This document shows positions 1 through 8,099 of a DNA stretch of 44,263 bases, in pieces. The notes under the pieces are model-generated. The model was not told the origin of the DNA and ran no database searches. It worked only from the letters and a program-made list of their open reading frames with translations. Within the stretch, counting starts at the first letter, position 1. The number at the start of each line of letters is the position of its first letter. The position numbers and the translations under genes were made by a program. The DNA is from Shinella pollutisoli (GTDB taxonomy: Bacteria > Pseudomonadota > Alphaproteobacteria > Rhizobiales > Rhizobiaceae), in assembly GCF_024609765.1 (NCBI RefSeq), contig NZ_JANFDG010000037.1, forward strand, positions 1 through 44,263. The letters run 5' to 3'.

Positions 1-73
1 TCGCTATTCGCTATTCGCTATTCGCTATTCGCTATTCGCTATTCGCTATTCGCTATTCGCTATCAGCTATCAG
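1..73. repeat. Heptamer tandem array (CTATTCG)n at the left edge
   Basis: Eight full head-to-tail copies of CTATTCG occupy 4-59, with three bases of a ninth at 1-3, so the array may continue left of the window. Two variant units CTATCAG follow at 60-66 and 67-73. The last variant contains the hemW stop codon (complement of 70-72). Read in the direction of hemW transcription the units are CTGATAG then CGAATAG. The same heptamer recurs between olsB and maeB. Confidence 0.97.
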
Positions 74-1263
74 CAGGCCAGATCCGCCACCACCGCATCG
101 AGGATCAGCATGCCGGCGGGCGTGCAGCGCAGGCGGGAATTGCCGAGCCGCTCGACGAAGCCGTGCTCGATCAGGAAATCCTCGCGCGCCGGATCGAGGT
201 CGCGGCCGGAGAGCGCCTGCCAGCGGGCAAGGTCCACGCCTTCCCGCAGCCTGAGGCCCATCAGCAGCAGCTCGTCGGCCTGCTCCTCGCGCTCCAGCAC
301 ATCCTGCACCACCATGCCGTGGCCTTCGGACGCCACCCGGTCGAGCCAGGCTTCCGGCCGCCGCTCGGTGGCGGTCGCGACCCTGGCGCGGCCGACGGTA
401 AGCCGGCCGTGCGCTCCGGGGCCGATGCCGGCATAGTCGCCGTAGCGCCAGTAGGTGAGGTTGTGGCGGCTTTCCGCGCCCGGCCGGGCGTGGTTGGAGA
501 CCTCGTAGGCCGGCATGCCCTCGCGCGCGGTGAACTCCTGCGTCGCCTCGTAGAGGATCGCCGACTGCTCGCCGTCGGGCACGGCAAGCTTGCCCGCCTT
601 GTGCAGGCCGTAGAAGGGCGTGCCCTCCTCGATGGTGAGCTGGTAGAGCGAGAGATGGTCGACCGCGTAGGAGACGGCCTCCTTCAGCTCCCGGTCCCAG
701 TCGGCGACCGTCTGGCCGGGGCGCGCATAGATGAGGTCGAAGGACATGCGTGGAAAAATCTCGCGCGCGAGCCGGATCGCCTTCAGGGCGTCGGCGACGT
801 CGTGCAGCCGGCCGAGAAACTTGAGGTCCCGGTCGTTCAGCGCCTGCACGCCGAGCGAGACGCGGTTGACGCCGGCGGCGCGATAGCCGCGGAAGCGCTC
901 CGCCTCCACGCTCGACGGGTTCGCCTCCATGGTGATCTCGATTCCGTCCGGCACGTGCCAGTGGCGGGCGATGCCGGAAAGGATGGCGTCCACGGTGGCA
1001 GGATGCATCAGCGAGGGCGTGCCGCCGCCGAGGAAGATGCTGGTGACGCTGCGCGGGCCGGAAAGCCGCCGCATCGCCGCCATCTCGGCGAGGAACGCCT
1101 CGACATAGCGCGGCTGGTCCACCGGCTGGTGGCGGACATGGCTGTTGAAGTCGCAATAGGGACATTTCGCGGCACAGAAGGGCCAGTGCACATAGACGCC
1201 GAAGCCCGGATCGAACGCGTCCGCGCCCCGGGCCTGCAGGATGTCGAGAGGCACCGCCGTCAT
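70..1263 (-). CDS. hemW: Radical SAM heme chaperone HemW (HemN-like)
   Basis: The 397-residue product is a radical SAM protein of the HemW family, cytosolic heme-binding chaperones long misannotated as coproporphyrinogen III oxidase. The radical SAM cluster motif is visible as CAAKCPYCDF with cysteines 30, 34 and 37, followed by the GGGTPS SAM-binding motif. Absence of the extra cysteine and N-terminal extension of true HemN supports HemW. It is the last gene of the minus-strand run rph, VOC protein, rdgB, hemW, only 6 bases after rdgB, an association common in alphaproteobacteria. The stop codon lies in the terminal variant unit of a heptamer repeat array. Function is inferred from family; the reading frame and motifs are seen directly. 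Confidence 0.95.
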   Translation of the reverse strand: MTAVPLDILQARGADAFDPGFGVYVHWPFCAAKCPYCDFNSHVRHQPVDQPRYVEAFLAEMAAMRRLSGPRSVTSIFLGGGTPSLMHPATVDAILSGIARHWHVPDGIEITMEANPSSVEAERFRGYRAAGVNRVSLGVQALNDRDLKFLGRLHDVADALKAIRLAREIFPRMSFDLIYARPGQTVADWDRELKEAVSYAVDHLSLYQLTIEEGTPFYGLHKAGKLAVPDGEQSAILYEATQEFTAREGMPAYEVSNHARPGAESRHNLTYWRYGDYAGIGPGAHGRLTVGRARVATATERRPEAWLDRVASEGHGMVVQDVLEREEQADELLLMGLRLREGVDLARWQALSGRDLDPAREDFLIEHGFVERLGNSRLRCTPAGMLILDAVVADLAC

Positions 1264-1269
1264 GGTCGC

Positions 1270-1914
1270 TCAGGCCTTCAGGCAGGTTTCGACGAAGAGC
1301 TTGAAGGCGCGGGCGCGATGCGAGAGCGCCGCCGCATCGCCCGGCTTCCAGCCGTGCTTTTCCTCCGCGCTCATCTCGCCGAAGGTCACTTCGTAGCCCT
1401 CGGGCTGGAAGACGGGATCGTAGCCGAAGCCTTTTTCCCCGCGCGGCGGCCAGACGACCCGGCCCTCGACCTCGCCGCGGAAGAGCTCCGTGTGCCCGTC
1501 CGGCCAGGCGAGGCAGAGGACGGAGACGAAGCGCGCCGTGCGCGTCTCCGGCGAGAGCGCGCCCTTCTCGGCAAGCGCCTTCTCGACCTTCTCCATCGCC
1601 ATGGAAAAGTCGCGGGTGCCGTCCTCTTTCTCCGCCCAGTTCGCCGTATAGACGCCGGGCGCACCGTCGAGCGCGTCGATCGCGAGGCCGGAATCGTCGG
1701 AAAGGGCCGGCAGGCCCGAGGCCCGGGCGGAGGCGAGCGCCTTGATCGCCGCGTTCTCCTCGAAGGTCGTGCCGGTCTCGTCGGGTTCGACGAAATTCAG
1801 CTCGGCGGCCGACTTCGCGTCGAAGCCGAAGGGGCCGATGAGGTCGGCGATCTCGCGGATTTTTCCTGCATTGTGGCTGGCGACCACGATGGTTCGGGTG
1901 TCGAGCTTGCGCAT
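1270..1914 (-). CDS. rdgB: RdgB/HAM1 non-canonical purine NTP pyrophosphatase
   Basis: This 214-residue protein hydrolyses dITP, XTP and ITP to the monophosphates, keeping deaminated purines out of DNA and RNA. The N-terminus has the family pattern [11 protein letters not shown] with the substrate-binding lysine, the central LSDDSGL motif carries the catalytic aspartates around residues 73-74, and GYDPVF and SHRARAF occur near the C-terminus. Length is normal. The next gene, hemW, starts 6 bases downstream, and the VOC gene ends 10 bases upstream, so co-transcription with rph is likely. Confidence 0.96.
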   Translation of the reverse strand: MRKLDTRTIVVASHNAGKIREIADLIGPFGFDAKSAAELNFVEPDETGTTFEENAAIKALASARASGLPALSDDSGLAIDALDGAPGVYTANWAEKEDGTRDFSMAMEKVEKALAEKGALSPETRTARFVSVLCLAWPDGHTELFRGEVEGRVVWPPRGEKGFGYDPVFQPEGYEVTFGEMSAEEKHGWKPGDAAALSHRARAFKLFVETCLKA

Positions 1915-1924
1915 GGATGGTCCT

Positions 1925-2338
1925 TCAGGCGATGTCCCACAGGCCCGGCTCGGCGCATTCGAGGCTGTTGCCGGCGGGATCGCGGAAATAGATCGAGCGG
2001 GCGCCGTTCGGCCAGCGGAAATCCGCTTCGATGGCGATGCCCGCTTCTTCGAGCTTTTTCACCCAGAAATCAAGGTCCGGGCCGGCGACGCGGAAACAGG
2101 CGTGCCCGGCCCCTTTCGCCCCGTGCGGCGGCACGGGCAGCGCATGGGCCGGCGGCGGCACCACCGTCTCCTTCGGGTTGAAGATCAGCAGCACGCCCGG
2201 CCCGCAGCGGAAGAAGACATGCCGGTCGCCGTGCCGGGTGATCCGCTCCAGGCCGAGGATGCCGCCGTAGAAGCGCTCGGCCGCGTCGAGGTCCTCCGCG
2301 TAGAGCGCGGTTTCGAGGATCCCTTCGATTGCGGCCAT
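1925..2338 (-). CDS. VOC (glyoxalase/bleomycin-resistance) family protein
   Basis: A 137-residue vicinal-oxygen-chelate fold protein. Two beta-alpha-beta-beta-beta modules are recognisable: [18 protein letters not shown] at the start of the first, and [20 protein letters not shown] then [16 protein letters not shown] in the second, with the usual DPAGNxxE metal-ligand region near the C-terminus. I chose the ATG at 2338 because residues upstream of it in the same frame look non-coding and the VOC domain begins at once. Substrate cannot be told; members include glyoxalases, dioxygenases and resistance proteins. It lies between rph and rdgB with 10-base gaps, so it probably belongs to the operon. 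Confidence 0.88.
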   Translation of the reverse strand: MAAIEGILETALYAEDLDAAERFYGGILGLERITRHGDRHVFFRCGPGVLLIFNPKETVVPPPAHALPVPPHGAKGAGHACFRVAGPDLDFWVKKLEEAGIAIEADFRWPNGARSIYFRDPAGNSLECAEPGLWDIA

Positions 2339-2348
2339 GGCTCTCTCC

Positions 2349-3065
2349 TCAGGCGACCGCCTGCTTCTGCAGGTCGACCAGTTCGGCAATGCCGGCGCGG
2401 GCGAGCGAGAGCAGGCCGGAGAACTCCTCCTCGGTGAAGGGCTTGCCCTCCGCCGTGCCTTGGATCTCGACGATGCCGCCGCCGCCGGTCATGACGAAAT
2501 TGGCGTCGGTCTCGGCGGCGGAATCCTCCAGATAGTCGAGGTCGATCACCGGCTGGCTGGCGAAGATGCCGCAGGAAATGGCGGCGACATGGTCCCTCAG
2601 CACGCGCTCGACCTTGATCATGCCGCGCGTCTCCATCCATTTCAGGCAGTCGTGGAGCGCCACCCAGGCGCCGGTGATCGAGGCGGTGCGCGTGCCGCCG
2701 TCGGCCTGGATCACGTCGCAGTCGACGGTGATCTGGCGCTCGCCGAGCGCTTCGAGATCGACCACGGCGCGCAGCGACCGGCCGATCAGGCGCTGGATCT
2801 CCTGGGTGCGGCCGCCCTGCTTGCCGGCGGCGGCCTCGCGCTTCATGCGCTCGCCGGTGGCGCGCGGCAGCATGCCGTATTCGGCCGTCACCCAGCCCTT
2901 GCCGCTGTTTCGCAGCCACGGCGGCGTCTTCTCCTCGAGGCTCGCCGTCACCAGCACATGCGTGTCGCCGAACTTGACGAGGCAGGACCCTTCGGCATGC
3001 TTGGAAACGTTGCGCTCGAAGGAAACCTTGCGCATCTGGTCGGTCTTTCTGCCGGACGGCCGCAT
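2349..3065 (-). CDS. rph: Ribonuclease PH
   Basis: The 238-residue protein is the phosphorolytic 3'-5' exoribonuclease that trims tRNA precursors. Near the N-terminus are [12 protein letters not shown] and [11 protein letters not shown], and later [14 protein letters not shown] and the [18 protein letters not shown] phosphate-binding region, all typical of RNase PH. Two adjacent ATG codons exist (3068 and 3065). An AGGAG sits 6 bases before the second, which also matches the usual family N-terminus MRPSGRK, so I use 3065. It heads the minus-strand run to hemW and is divergent from hrcA, a standard arrangement in rhizobia. Confidence 0.96.
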   Translation of the reverse strand: MRPSGRKTDQMRKVSFERNVSKHAEGSCLVKFGDTHVLVTASLEEKTPPWLRNSGKGWVTAEYGMLPRATGERMKREAAAGKQGGRTQEIQRLIGRSLRAVVDLEALGERQITVDCDVIQADGGTRTASITGAWVALHDCLKWMETRGMIKVERVLRDHVAAISCGIFASQPVIDLDYLEDSAAETDANFVMTGGGGIVEIQGTAEGKPFTEEEFSGLLSLARAGIAELVDLQKQAVA

Positions 3066-3148
3066 CATGAACTCCTGATCATCGATATCTGACACGCTGC
3101 TTTAGACCAGAACGCCTGCCGTGGGAATGCCGGCGGCCGGGCCGGGCC

Positions 3149-3170
3149 GGCGCAAAATCCCTTTTGCGCC
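3149..3170. promoter_or_regulatory. Perfect 9-bp inverted repeat in the rph/hrcA divergent region
   Basis: GGCGCAAAA and its exact complement TTTTGCGCC are separated by four bases. The right arm overlaps the candidate -35 element of hrcA, so this could be an operator. It is unlike the CIRCE sequence recognised by HrcA. Function is inferred only from position. Confidence 0.5.
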
Positions 3171-3190
3171 CGGGGATGAAATCACTATAT
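3161..3190 (+). promoter_or_regulatory. Candidate hrcA promoter
   Basis: CTTTTG at 3161-3166 and CTATAT at 3185-3190 are spaced by 18 bases. The -10 is a perfect match to the CTATAT form described for rhizobial housekeeping sigma promoters; the -35 is weaker. It lies 32 bases before the hrcA ATG. Confidence 0.5.
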
Positions 3191-3221
3191 TCCGGGTGAA
3201 GAACGGGATTGCTGCGGAAAG

Positions 3222-4304
3222 ATGGTGTTGAACAAGTCCTCGGGACCCGACATCCAGGCGGCGCTGGACGAGCGATCCGGCGAGATCTTCCGCCGGATCG
3301 TCGAAAGCTATCTGGAAAGCGGCGAGCCGCTCGGCTCGCGTAACCTCTCGCGCATCCTGCCCATGTCGCTGTCGCCGGCCTCCGTGCGCAACGTGATGAG
3401 CGACCTGGAGGAGCTCGGCCTCATCTATTCCCCGCATGTCAGCGCCGGACGCCTGCCGACCCAGATGGGCCTGCGCTTCTTCGTCGACGCCTTCATGCAG
3501 GTGGGCAACATCTCGCCCGAGGACCGCGCCTCGATCGAGCGGCACGTGCGCCCGCATGGCGCCAAGCACGACGCCGTCGAGACGATGATGAACGAGGCGA
3601 GCCGGGCGCTGTCCGGCATGTCGCGCGGCGCCGGCCTCGTCATCACCACCAAGAACGACGCGGTGCTGAAGCACGTCGAGTTCATCCGGCTGGAGCCGAC
3701 CAAGGCGCTCGTCGTGCTGGTCGGCGACCACGACCAGGTGGAGAACCGCATCATCGAGCTGCCGGCCGGCGTCACGGGCTCGCAGCTCACCGAGGCGGCG
3801 AACTTCTTGAACGCCCATCTCGCCGGCAACACGCTGGTTGAGGCCCGCGCCCAGCTCGAGAAGCTGCGCGGCGAGGTCAGCCGCGAGCTCGACCGGCTGT
3901 CGCAGGACCTGGTCGAGAAGGGGCTCGCCGTCTGGTCCGGCGGCTTCGAGGAGGGCAAGCCGACGCGGCTCATCGTGCGCGGGCGCGCCAACCTGCTGGA
4001 AGGCCTCGCCGGCACGGAGGACATCGACCGGCTGCGCATGCTCTTCGACGACCTCGAGCGCAAGGACAGCCTGATCGAGCTGCTCAACCTTGCCGAGAGC
4101 GGGCCGGGCGTGCGCATCTTCATCGGCTCGGAGAACAAGCTGTTCTCGCTGTCCGGCTCCTCGCTGATCGTCGCGCCCTATCGCGACAGCGACGAGAAGA
4201 TCGTCGGCGCCGTCGGCGTCATCGGGCCGACGCGGCTCAATTATTCCCGCATCGTGCCCATGGTGGACTATACCGCACAGCTGATGTCGCGCCTTTCGCG
4301 CTGA
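3222..4304 (+). CDS. hrcA: Heat-inducible transcriptional repressor HrcA
   Basis: This 360-residue repressor binds CIRCE operators in front of groESL-type operons and is kept active by GroEL. The N-terminal winged helix includes [20 protein letters not shown] and [16 protein letters not shown], both hallmark HrcA segments. The C-terminal GAF-like part contains [18 protein letters not shown]. It is followed 80 bases later by grpE, the classical order. No CIRCE (TTAGCACTC-N9-GAGTGCTAA) is visible upstream, so autoregulation through CIRCE is not supported here. Confidence 0.97.
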   Translation: MVLNKSSGPDIQAALDERSGEIFRRIVESYLESGEPLGSRNLSRILPMSLSPASVRNVMSDLEELGLIYSPHVSAGRLPTQMGLRFFVDAFMQVGNISPEDRASIERHVRPHGAKHDAVETMMNEASRALSGMSRGAGLVITTKNDAVLKHVEFIRLEPTKALVVLVGDHDQVENRIIELPAGVTGSQLTEAANFLNAHLAGNTLVEARAQLEKLRGEVSRELDRLSQDLVEKGLAVWSGGFEEGKPTRLIVRGRANLLEGLAGTEDIDRLRMLFDDLERKDSLIELLNLAESGPGVRIFIGSENKLFSLSGSSLIVAPYRDSDEKIVGAVGVIGPTRLNYSRIVPMVDYTAQLMSRLSR

Positions 4305-4318
4305 GCCGGCTTCCAGCC

Positions 4319-4347
4319 CTTGATTTTTCAGGATCAAAGCTCGATAT
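4319..4347 (+). promoter_or_regulatory. Candidate grpE promoter
   Basis: CTTGAT at 4319-4324 and CGATAT at 4342-4347 with a 17-base spacer resemble the rhizobial CTTGAC-N17-CTATAT promoter. It lies just after the hrcA stop and 37 bases before the grpE start, suggesting grpE can be transcribed independently of hrcA. Confidence 0.55.
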
Positions 4348-4384
4348 CGGGCCAAACCCATCCATCTGCAACTCGGAGTACGTC

Positions 4385-5023
4385 ATGACCGACGAGACCA
4401 AGAAACATGGACCTGACGAAGTCACGGAAAACGGCGCGGCGGCCGGAACGCCGGTGCCGGAGGAGGCCACCCCGGAGGAACAGGCCGCAGGCCAGGAGGC
4501 CGAGGCCGATCCGGTGGAGGCGCTGCGCGCCGAAAACGCGGAGCTGCGCGACAAGTACCTGCGGCTCGCCGCCGAGATGGACAACCTGCGCCGCCGCACC
4601 GAGCGCGACGTCAAGGATGCCAAGTCCTATTCCGTCGCAGCCTTCGCCCGTGACATGCTGGCCGTCTCCGACAACCTGCGCCGGGCGCTCGACGCGATTC
4701 CCGCCGAGGCGCGCGACGGTGACGACGCCGGTTTCAAGGCGCTCGTCGAGGGCGTCGAGATGACCGAGCGCTCCATGCTGTCGGCGCTGGAGCGCCACGG
4801 CGTGCGCAGGATCGATCCGGTCGGCGAGAAGTTCGACCCGCACTTCCACCAGGCGATGTTCGAGGTGCCGAATCCGGACGTCGTCAGCGGCACGGTCGTG
4901 CAGGTGGTGCAGGCCGGCTACGTCATCGGCGAGCGCGTGCTGCGCCCGGCGATGGTCGGCGTCTCCAAGGGCGGCCCGAAGGCGCCGGCCGGCGGCGAGG
5001 CGAGCGCGCCCGCCCAGGCCTGA
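4385..5023 (+). CDS. grpE: Nucleotide exchange factor GrpE
   Basis: The 212-residue cochaperone releases ADP from DnaK. An acidic, low-complexity N-terminus (about residues 1-40) precedes the long dimerising helix ([20 protein letters not shown]) and the C-terminal beta domain with [20 protein letters not shown]. The tail after about residue 195 is Ala/Gly/Pro-rich. An in-phase GGAG precedes the ATG. It is followed by a strong terminator. Confidence 0.97.
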   Translation: MTDETKKHGPDEVTENGAAAGTPVPEEATPEEQAAGQEAEADPVEALRAENAELRDKYLRLAAEMDNLRRRTERDVKDAKSYSVAAFARDMLAVSDNLRRALDAIPAEARDGDDAGFKALVEGVEMTERSMLSALERHGVRRIDPVGEKFDPHFHQAMFEVPNPDVVSGTVVQVVQAGYVIGERVLRPAMVGVSKGGPKAPAGGEASAPAQA

Positions 5024-5050
5024 GACCCTTCACGGGGCCCGGAACGACGA

Positions 5051-5076
5051 ACGGCGACCTTCGGGTCGCCGTTTCG
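5051..5076 (+). terminator. Rho-independent terminator after grpE
   Basis: ACGGCGACC and GGTCGCCGT form a perfect 9-bp stem closed by a TTCG tetraloop (5060-5063) and followed by a short T run. It ends hrcA-grpE and lies before the convergent ptsN gene. Confidence 0.88.
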
Positions 5077-5098
5077 CGTTGGAGCTTTCGTGAAAGGG

Positions 5099-5563
5099 TC
5101 AGGCCGCGTTCGAGGCGTGCTCCTCGCTGAGGCAGGCATAGATGGCGCTTTCGCTCTCCGAGGCGCGCAGCTTGGCCACCATGGCCGGGTCGCGCAGCAC
5201 GCGGGCGATGCGCGACAGCGCCTTCAGGTGGTCGGCGCCCGCCCCTTCCGGGGCGAGAAGCAGGAAGACGAGGTCGACCGGCTGGTCGTCCAGCGCCTCG
5301 AAGTCGACCGGGGTTTCCAGCCGCGCGAAGATGCCGGTGATCTGCGGCAGCTCCTTGAGCTTGCCGTGCGGGATGGCGATGCCGTTGCCGACACCGGTCG
5401 AGCCGAGCCGCTCGCGCTGAAGGATGACGTCGAAAATCTCACGCTCCGAGATTCCGGTGATCTTCGCCGCTTTTGCCGCCAGTTCCTGAAGCAGCTGCTT
5501 CTTGGAGTTGGCCTTCATCGCCGGAATGATCGCACTCTGCTGCAGCAAACCTGCCAATGCCAT
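5099..5563 (-). CDS. ptsN: PTS IIA-like nitrogen-regulatory protein PtsN
   Basis: The 154-residue EIIA-Ntr protein is phosphorylated by the nitrogen PTS (PtsP, NPr) and controls potassium transport, carbon/nitrogen balance and other targets rather than sugar import. The phosphorylated histidine is His66 in GIAIPHGKLKEL, and LVFLLLAPEGAGADHLKAL is the other conserved segment. It lies 77 bases downstream of hpf and a few genes from rpoN, the widespread proteobacterial linkage. A 13-bp hairpin stands between hpf and ptsN and may reduce read-through. Confidence 0.97.
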   Translation of the reverse strand: MALAGLLQQSAIIPAMKANSKKQLLQELAAKAAKITGISEREIFDVILQRERLGSTGVGNGIAIPHGKLKELPQITGIFARLETPVDFEALDDQPVDLVFLLLAPEGAGADHLKALSRIARVLRDPAMVAKLRASESESAIYACLSEEHASNAA

Positions 5564-5596
5564 GCCTTTATCCTCGTGCGCCGGTGAAGGTTAAAG

Positions 5597-5637
5597 AAGG
5601 GGCGCGGTGCCGGGTCCGCCGGCACCGCGCCGTCCTT
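5597..5637 (-). terminator. Strong hairpin between hpf and ptsN
   Basis: A perfect 13-bp GC-rich stem (5601-5613 with 5619-5631, loop of five bases) sits in the 77-base gap. In the direction of hpf transcription it is followed by CCTTCTTTAACC, a poor U tract. It could be a terminator or attenuator lowering ptsN expression, or an RNA-stabilising hairpin. Confidence 0.65.
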
Positions 5638-5640
5638 CAC

Positions 5641-6216
5641 TCAGCTTTTGATACTGGCCGCGTCGATCCAGCCAATATTTCCGTCGTTGCGTCGATAGAC
5701 GATATTGAGTTGTTCCGACCCGGCGCTGCGGAAGAGAAGAACCGGCTCGTCCGTCATGTCGAGCGCCATCACGGCGCTTGCGACGGACATGGTCCTGAGC
5801 TTCTTCGTGCTTTCCGCCACGACGGTCGGCGCGTAGTCCTCGGGAAGCTCCTCGGCTTCCTCGGGGACCGAATCCATCACCGTATAGGCCACTTCCGCGA
5901 AGGCATCGTGACCGTTGCCGGCATGATGGTCCCTGAGCTTGCGCTTGTAGCGGCGCAGACGCTTCTCGATCCGTTCGGCGGCGGCCTGGAAGGAGGCGAG
6001 CGGGTCGTTCGCCTCGCCGTTCGCCTGCAGCGTCGTGCCGGTATCGAGATGGACGCGGCAGTCTGCGGTAAACCGCGAACCGGATTTCTCCACGATGACC
6101 TGGCTCGAATATCCTCCGTCGAAATATTTGGTTACGGCCTCCGCGATCTGGTCCTCGATCCGCTGGCGGAACGCATCGCCGATTTCCATGTGTTTACCGG
6201 ATACACGCACACTCAT
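5641..6216 (-). CDS. hpf: Long-form ribosome hibernation promoting factor HPF (RaiA family)
   Basis: The 191-residue protein is historically called the sigma-54 modulation protein. The N-terminal HPF/YfiA domain (about residues 1-100: MSVRVSGKHMEIGDAFRQRI, basic KRLRRYKRKLRDHH) binds the 30S decoding region. The C-terminal domain (about 125-190: EPVLLFRSAGSEQLNIVYRR) is the dimerisation module of the long form, which alone pairs ribosomes into 100S particles. It lies between rpoN and ptsN on the same strand and has its own candidate promoter. Confidence 0.96.
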   Translation of the reverse strand: MSVRVSGKHMEIGDAFRQRIEDQIAEAVTKYFDGGYSSQVIVEKSGSRFTADCRVHLDTGTTLQANGEANDPLASFQAAAERIEKRLRRYKRKLRDHHAGNGHDAFAEVAYTVMDSVPEEAEELPEDYAPTVVAESTKKLRTMSVASAVMALDMTDEPVLLFRSAGSEQLNIVYRRNDGNIGWIDAASIKS

Positions 6217-6250
6217 GGAGTTTCCTCTCTGTTGTGATTTGCGCGTAGCA

Positions 6251-6279
6251 GTCTATTCCAACCGGACCCGCGTTCCAAG
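6251..6279 (-). promoter_or_regulatory. Candidate hpf promoter
   Basis: Reading the minus strand, CTTGGA (complement of 6274-6279) and ATAGAC (complement of 6251-6256) are separated by exactly 17 bases and lie 35 bases before the hpf start. The -35 is close to CTTGAC and the -10 is moderate. Confidence 0.5.
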
Positions 6280-6428
6280 CTCTCCGCACGCGCGGCGGAT
6301 CTTTCGCCGCACGGCTCTGTAAAGCCGGGAAATGTATCGGGAGCCTCTTGCCTTCTCTTCGAAATTGCGGGGGGCACTTAGCCCGTCCGGGCCGGGAAGT
6401 CAATCGGCCGTTCACGACTCGTTAAGTC

Positions 6429-7997
6429 TCAGGACGCCGCGGCGGCCCTGGCGAGCGCCCGTTTCTCGCGCCGGCGCTGGACGGAGGAGGGGATGTTCAT
6501 CGCCTCGCGGTACTTCGCCACGGTGCGGCGCGCGAGCTCCACGCCGCCCTTGCGCAGGATGTCGACGATGTCGTCGTCCGACAGCACCGCCTCGGCGGAT
6601 TCCTGGGAAATCAGGGCGCGGATGCGGTGGCGGACGGATTCGGCCGAATGGGCGTCGCCCCCCTCCGCCGAGCCGATCGACACGGTGAAGAAATATTTCA
6701 GCTCGAACAGGCCGCGCGGCGTCAGCATGTATTTGTTGGAGGTGACGCGGCTCACCGTCGATTCGTGCATGCCGATCGCCTCGGCCACGGTCTTCAGGTT
6801 GAGCGGCCGCAGGTGGTCGACGCCATGCACGAGGAAGGCGTCCTGCTGGCGCACGATCTCGGCGGCGACCTTGAGGATCGTGCGGGCGCGCTGGTCGAGG
6901 CTGCGGGTCAGCCAGTTGGCCGTCTGCAGGCATTCGTTGAGGAAGGCCTGCTCGGCGCTGTCGCGGCCCGTGCGGCGGGAGACGGCGGTGTGGTAGTCGC
7001 GGTTGACGAGGACGCGGGGGAGCGCGTCGGCATTGAGCTCGACCTGCCAGCTGCCGTCGGGCGCGGCGCGCACGACGATATCCGGCACGACCGCCTCGGA
7101 GGCGGCCGTCTCGAAGCGCAGCCCGGGCTTCGGATCGAGCGCGCGGATCTCGGCGAGCATGTCGACGAGGTCCTCCTCGTTGACGCCGCAGAGCTTGCGC
7201 AGCGTCGCGAAATCGCGGCGCGCGAGCAGTTCGAGATTGTCGACGAGCGCCGCCATGGCCGGGTCGAACCGGTCGCGGGCCCTGAGCTGGATGGCGAGGC
7301 ATTCGCCGAGCGTACGGGCGAAGACGCCGGGCGGGTCGAGCTCCTGCAGCCGCGAGAGCACGCGCTCCACCTCGGCGACCGGCTTGCCGAATCTCAGCGC
7401 CGTCTCGGCCGTGCTGCCGGTCAGATAGCCCGCCTCGTCGAGCTGGTCGGCGAGGTGGCGGGCGATCAGCCGCTCGATCTCCCCGGAAAGCAGGAAGGGG
7501 ATCTGCTCCTCGACCGCGTCCTTCAGCGTCTTGCGGCTGGCGACGAAATCGTCGAGGTCGTAGGCCGCGCCGTCCTCGCTGCCGCCGGGCATCGATTTCC
7601 ACTGGCCGATCAGCTCGGGCGCATCCGCCGCGCGCGGGCCGGCGTCGTCCGGGAACATGTTGTCGAGGCCGCCGTCGAGCGTGTCGCCGGCTGCGGCCGC
7701 GTTGCCCGACACGGCGGAATCGTAGAGGTCGCGCTGGTTCTCGCCGTCGCCGGCCGCGTCGGCGGCCTGCGCGCGCTCCTCGCTCGGCAGCAGGTAGTCG
7801 TCGTCCGTCCGCTCGCCGTCGCGTCCGCTCTCCTCGCCGGAGACGATCTCCAGCAGCGGATTCTTCTCGACCTCCTGCTCGATGAAGCGGTTAAGCTCCA
7901 GATGCGTCATCTGCAGGAGCTGGATCGACTGCATGAGCTGCGGGGTCATGACCAGCGACTGGCTCTGGCGCAGATGAAGGCTGGCGGCAAGGGCCAT
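6429..7997 (-). CDS. rpoN: RNA polymerase sigma-54 factor RpoN
   Basis: This 522-residue alternative sigma factor directs transcription of nitrogen-assimilation and, in symbiotic rhizobia, nitrogen-fixation and dicarboxylate-uptake genes with enhancer-binding activators. Region I at the N-terminus is glutamine/leucine-rich (LVMTPQLMQSIQLLQMTHLE), an acidic region II spans roughly residues 50-110, and the C-terminus has the helix-turn-helix and the RpoN box ARRTVAKYREAMNIPSS. Length fits alphaproteobacterial members. The lptB gene lies upstream with a 102-base gap containing a good promoter. Confidence 0.98.
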   Translation of the reverse strand: MALAASLHLRQSQSLVMTPQLMQSIQLLQMTHLELNRFIEQEVEKNPLLEIVSGEESGRDGERTDDDYLLPSEERAQAADAAGDGENQRDLYDSAVSGNAAAAGDTLDGGLDNMFPDDAGPRAADAPELIGQWKSMPGGSEDGAAYDLDDFVASRKTLKDAVEEQIPFLLSGEIERLIARHLADQLDEAGYLTGSTAETALRFGKPVAEVERVLSRLQELDPPGVFARTLGECLAIQLRARDRFDPAMAALVDNLELLARRDFATLRKLCGVNEEDLVDMLAEIRALDPKPGLRFETAASEAVVPDIVVRAAPDGSWQVELNADALPRVLVNRDYHTAVSRRTGRDSAEQAFLNECLQTANWLTRSLDQRARTILKVAAEIVRQQDAFLVHGVDHLRPLNLKTVAEAIGMHESTVSRVTSNKYMLTPRGLFELKYFFTVSIGSAEGGDAHSAESVRHRIRALISQESAEAVLSDDDIVDILRKGGVELARRTVAKYREAMNIPSSVQRRREKRALARAAAAS

Positions 7998-8037
7998 GCG
8001 GAACGCTACTCCTCAGGGGAAAACCCGTCTGGCCCGA

Positions 8038-8066
8038 AAATTGCTTTTTTGAGAGGTTTGGTCAAG
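8038..8066 (-). promoter_or_regulatory. Candidate rpoN promoter
   Basis: On the minus strand CTTGAC (complement of 8061-8066) is a perfect rhizobial -35 and CAATTT (complement of 8038-8043) lies 17 bases further on. The predicted start of transcription is about 35 bases before the rpoN ATG, so rpoN need not depend on lpt transcription. Confidence 0.65.
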
Positions 8067-8099
8067 CCGCGGGCGCCAACGTGGTGAACGCCCGGGGCC

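Noticed and set aside
163-2181. A 672-codon plus-strand frame opposite hemW, rdgB and the VOC gene
   Set aside because: Its translation is Arg/Val/Ala/Glu-rich with no motif, while the minus strand encodes three recognisable proteins throughout.
3066-3221. CIRCE operator before hrcA
   Set aside because: The motif TTAGCACTC-N9-GAGTGCTAA is not present; the palindrome there has a different sequence and spacing.
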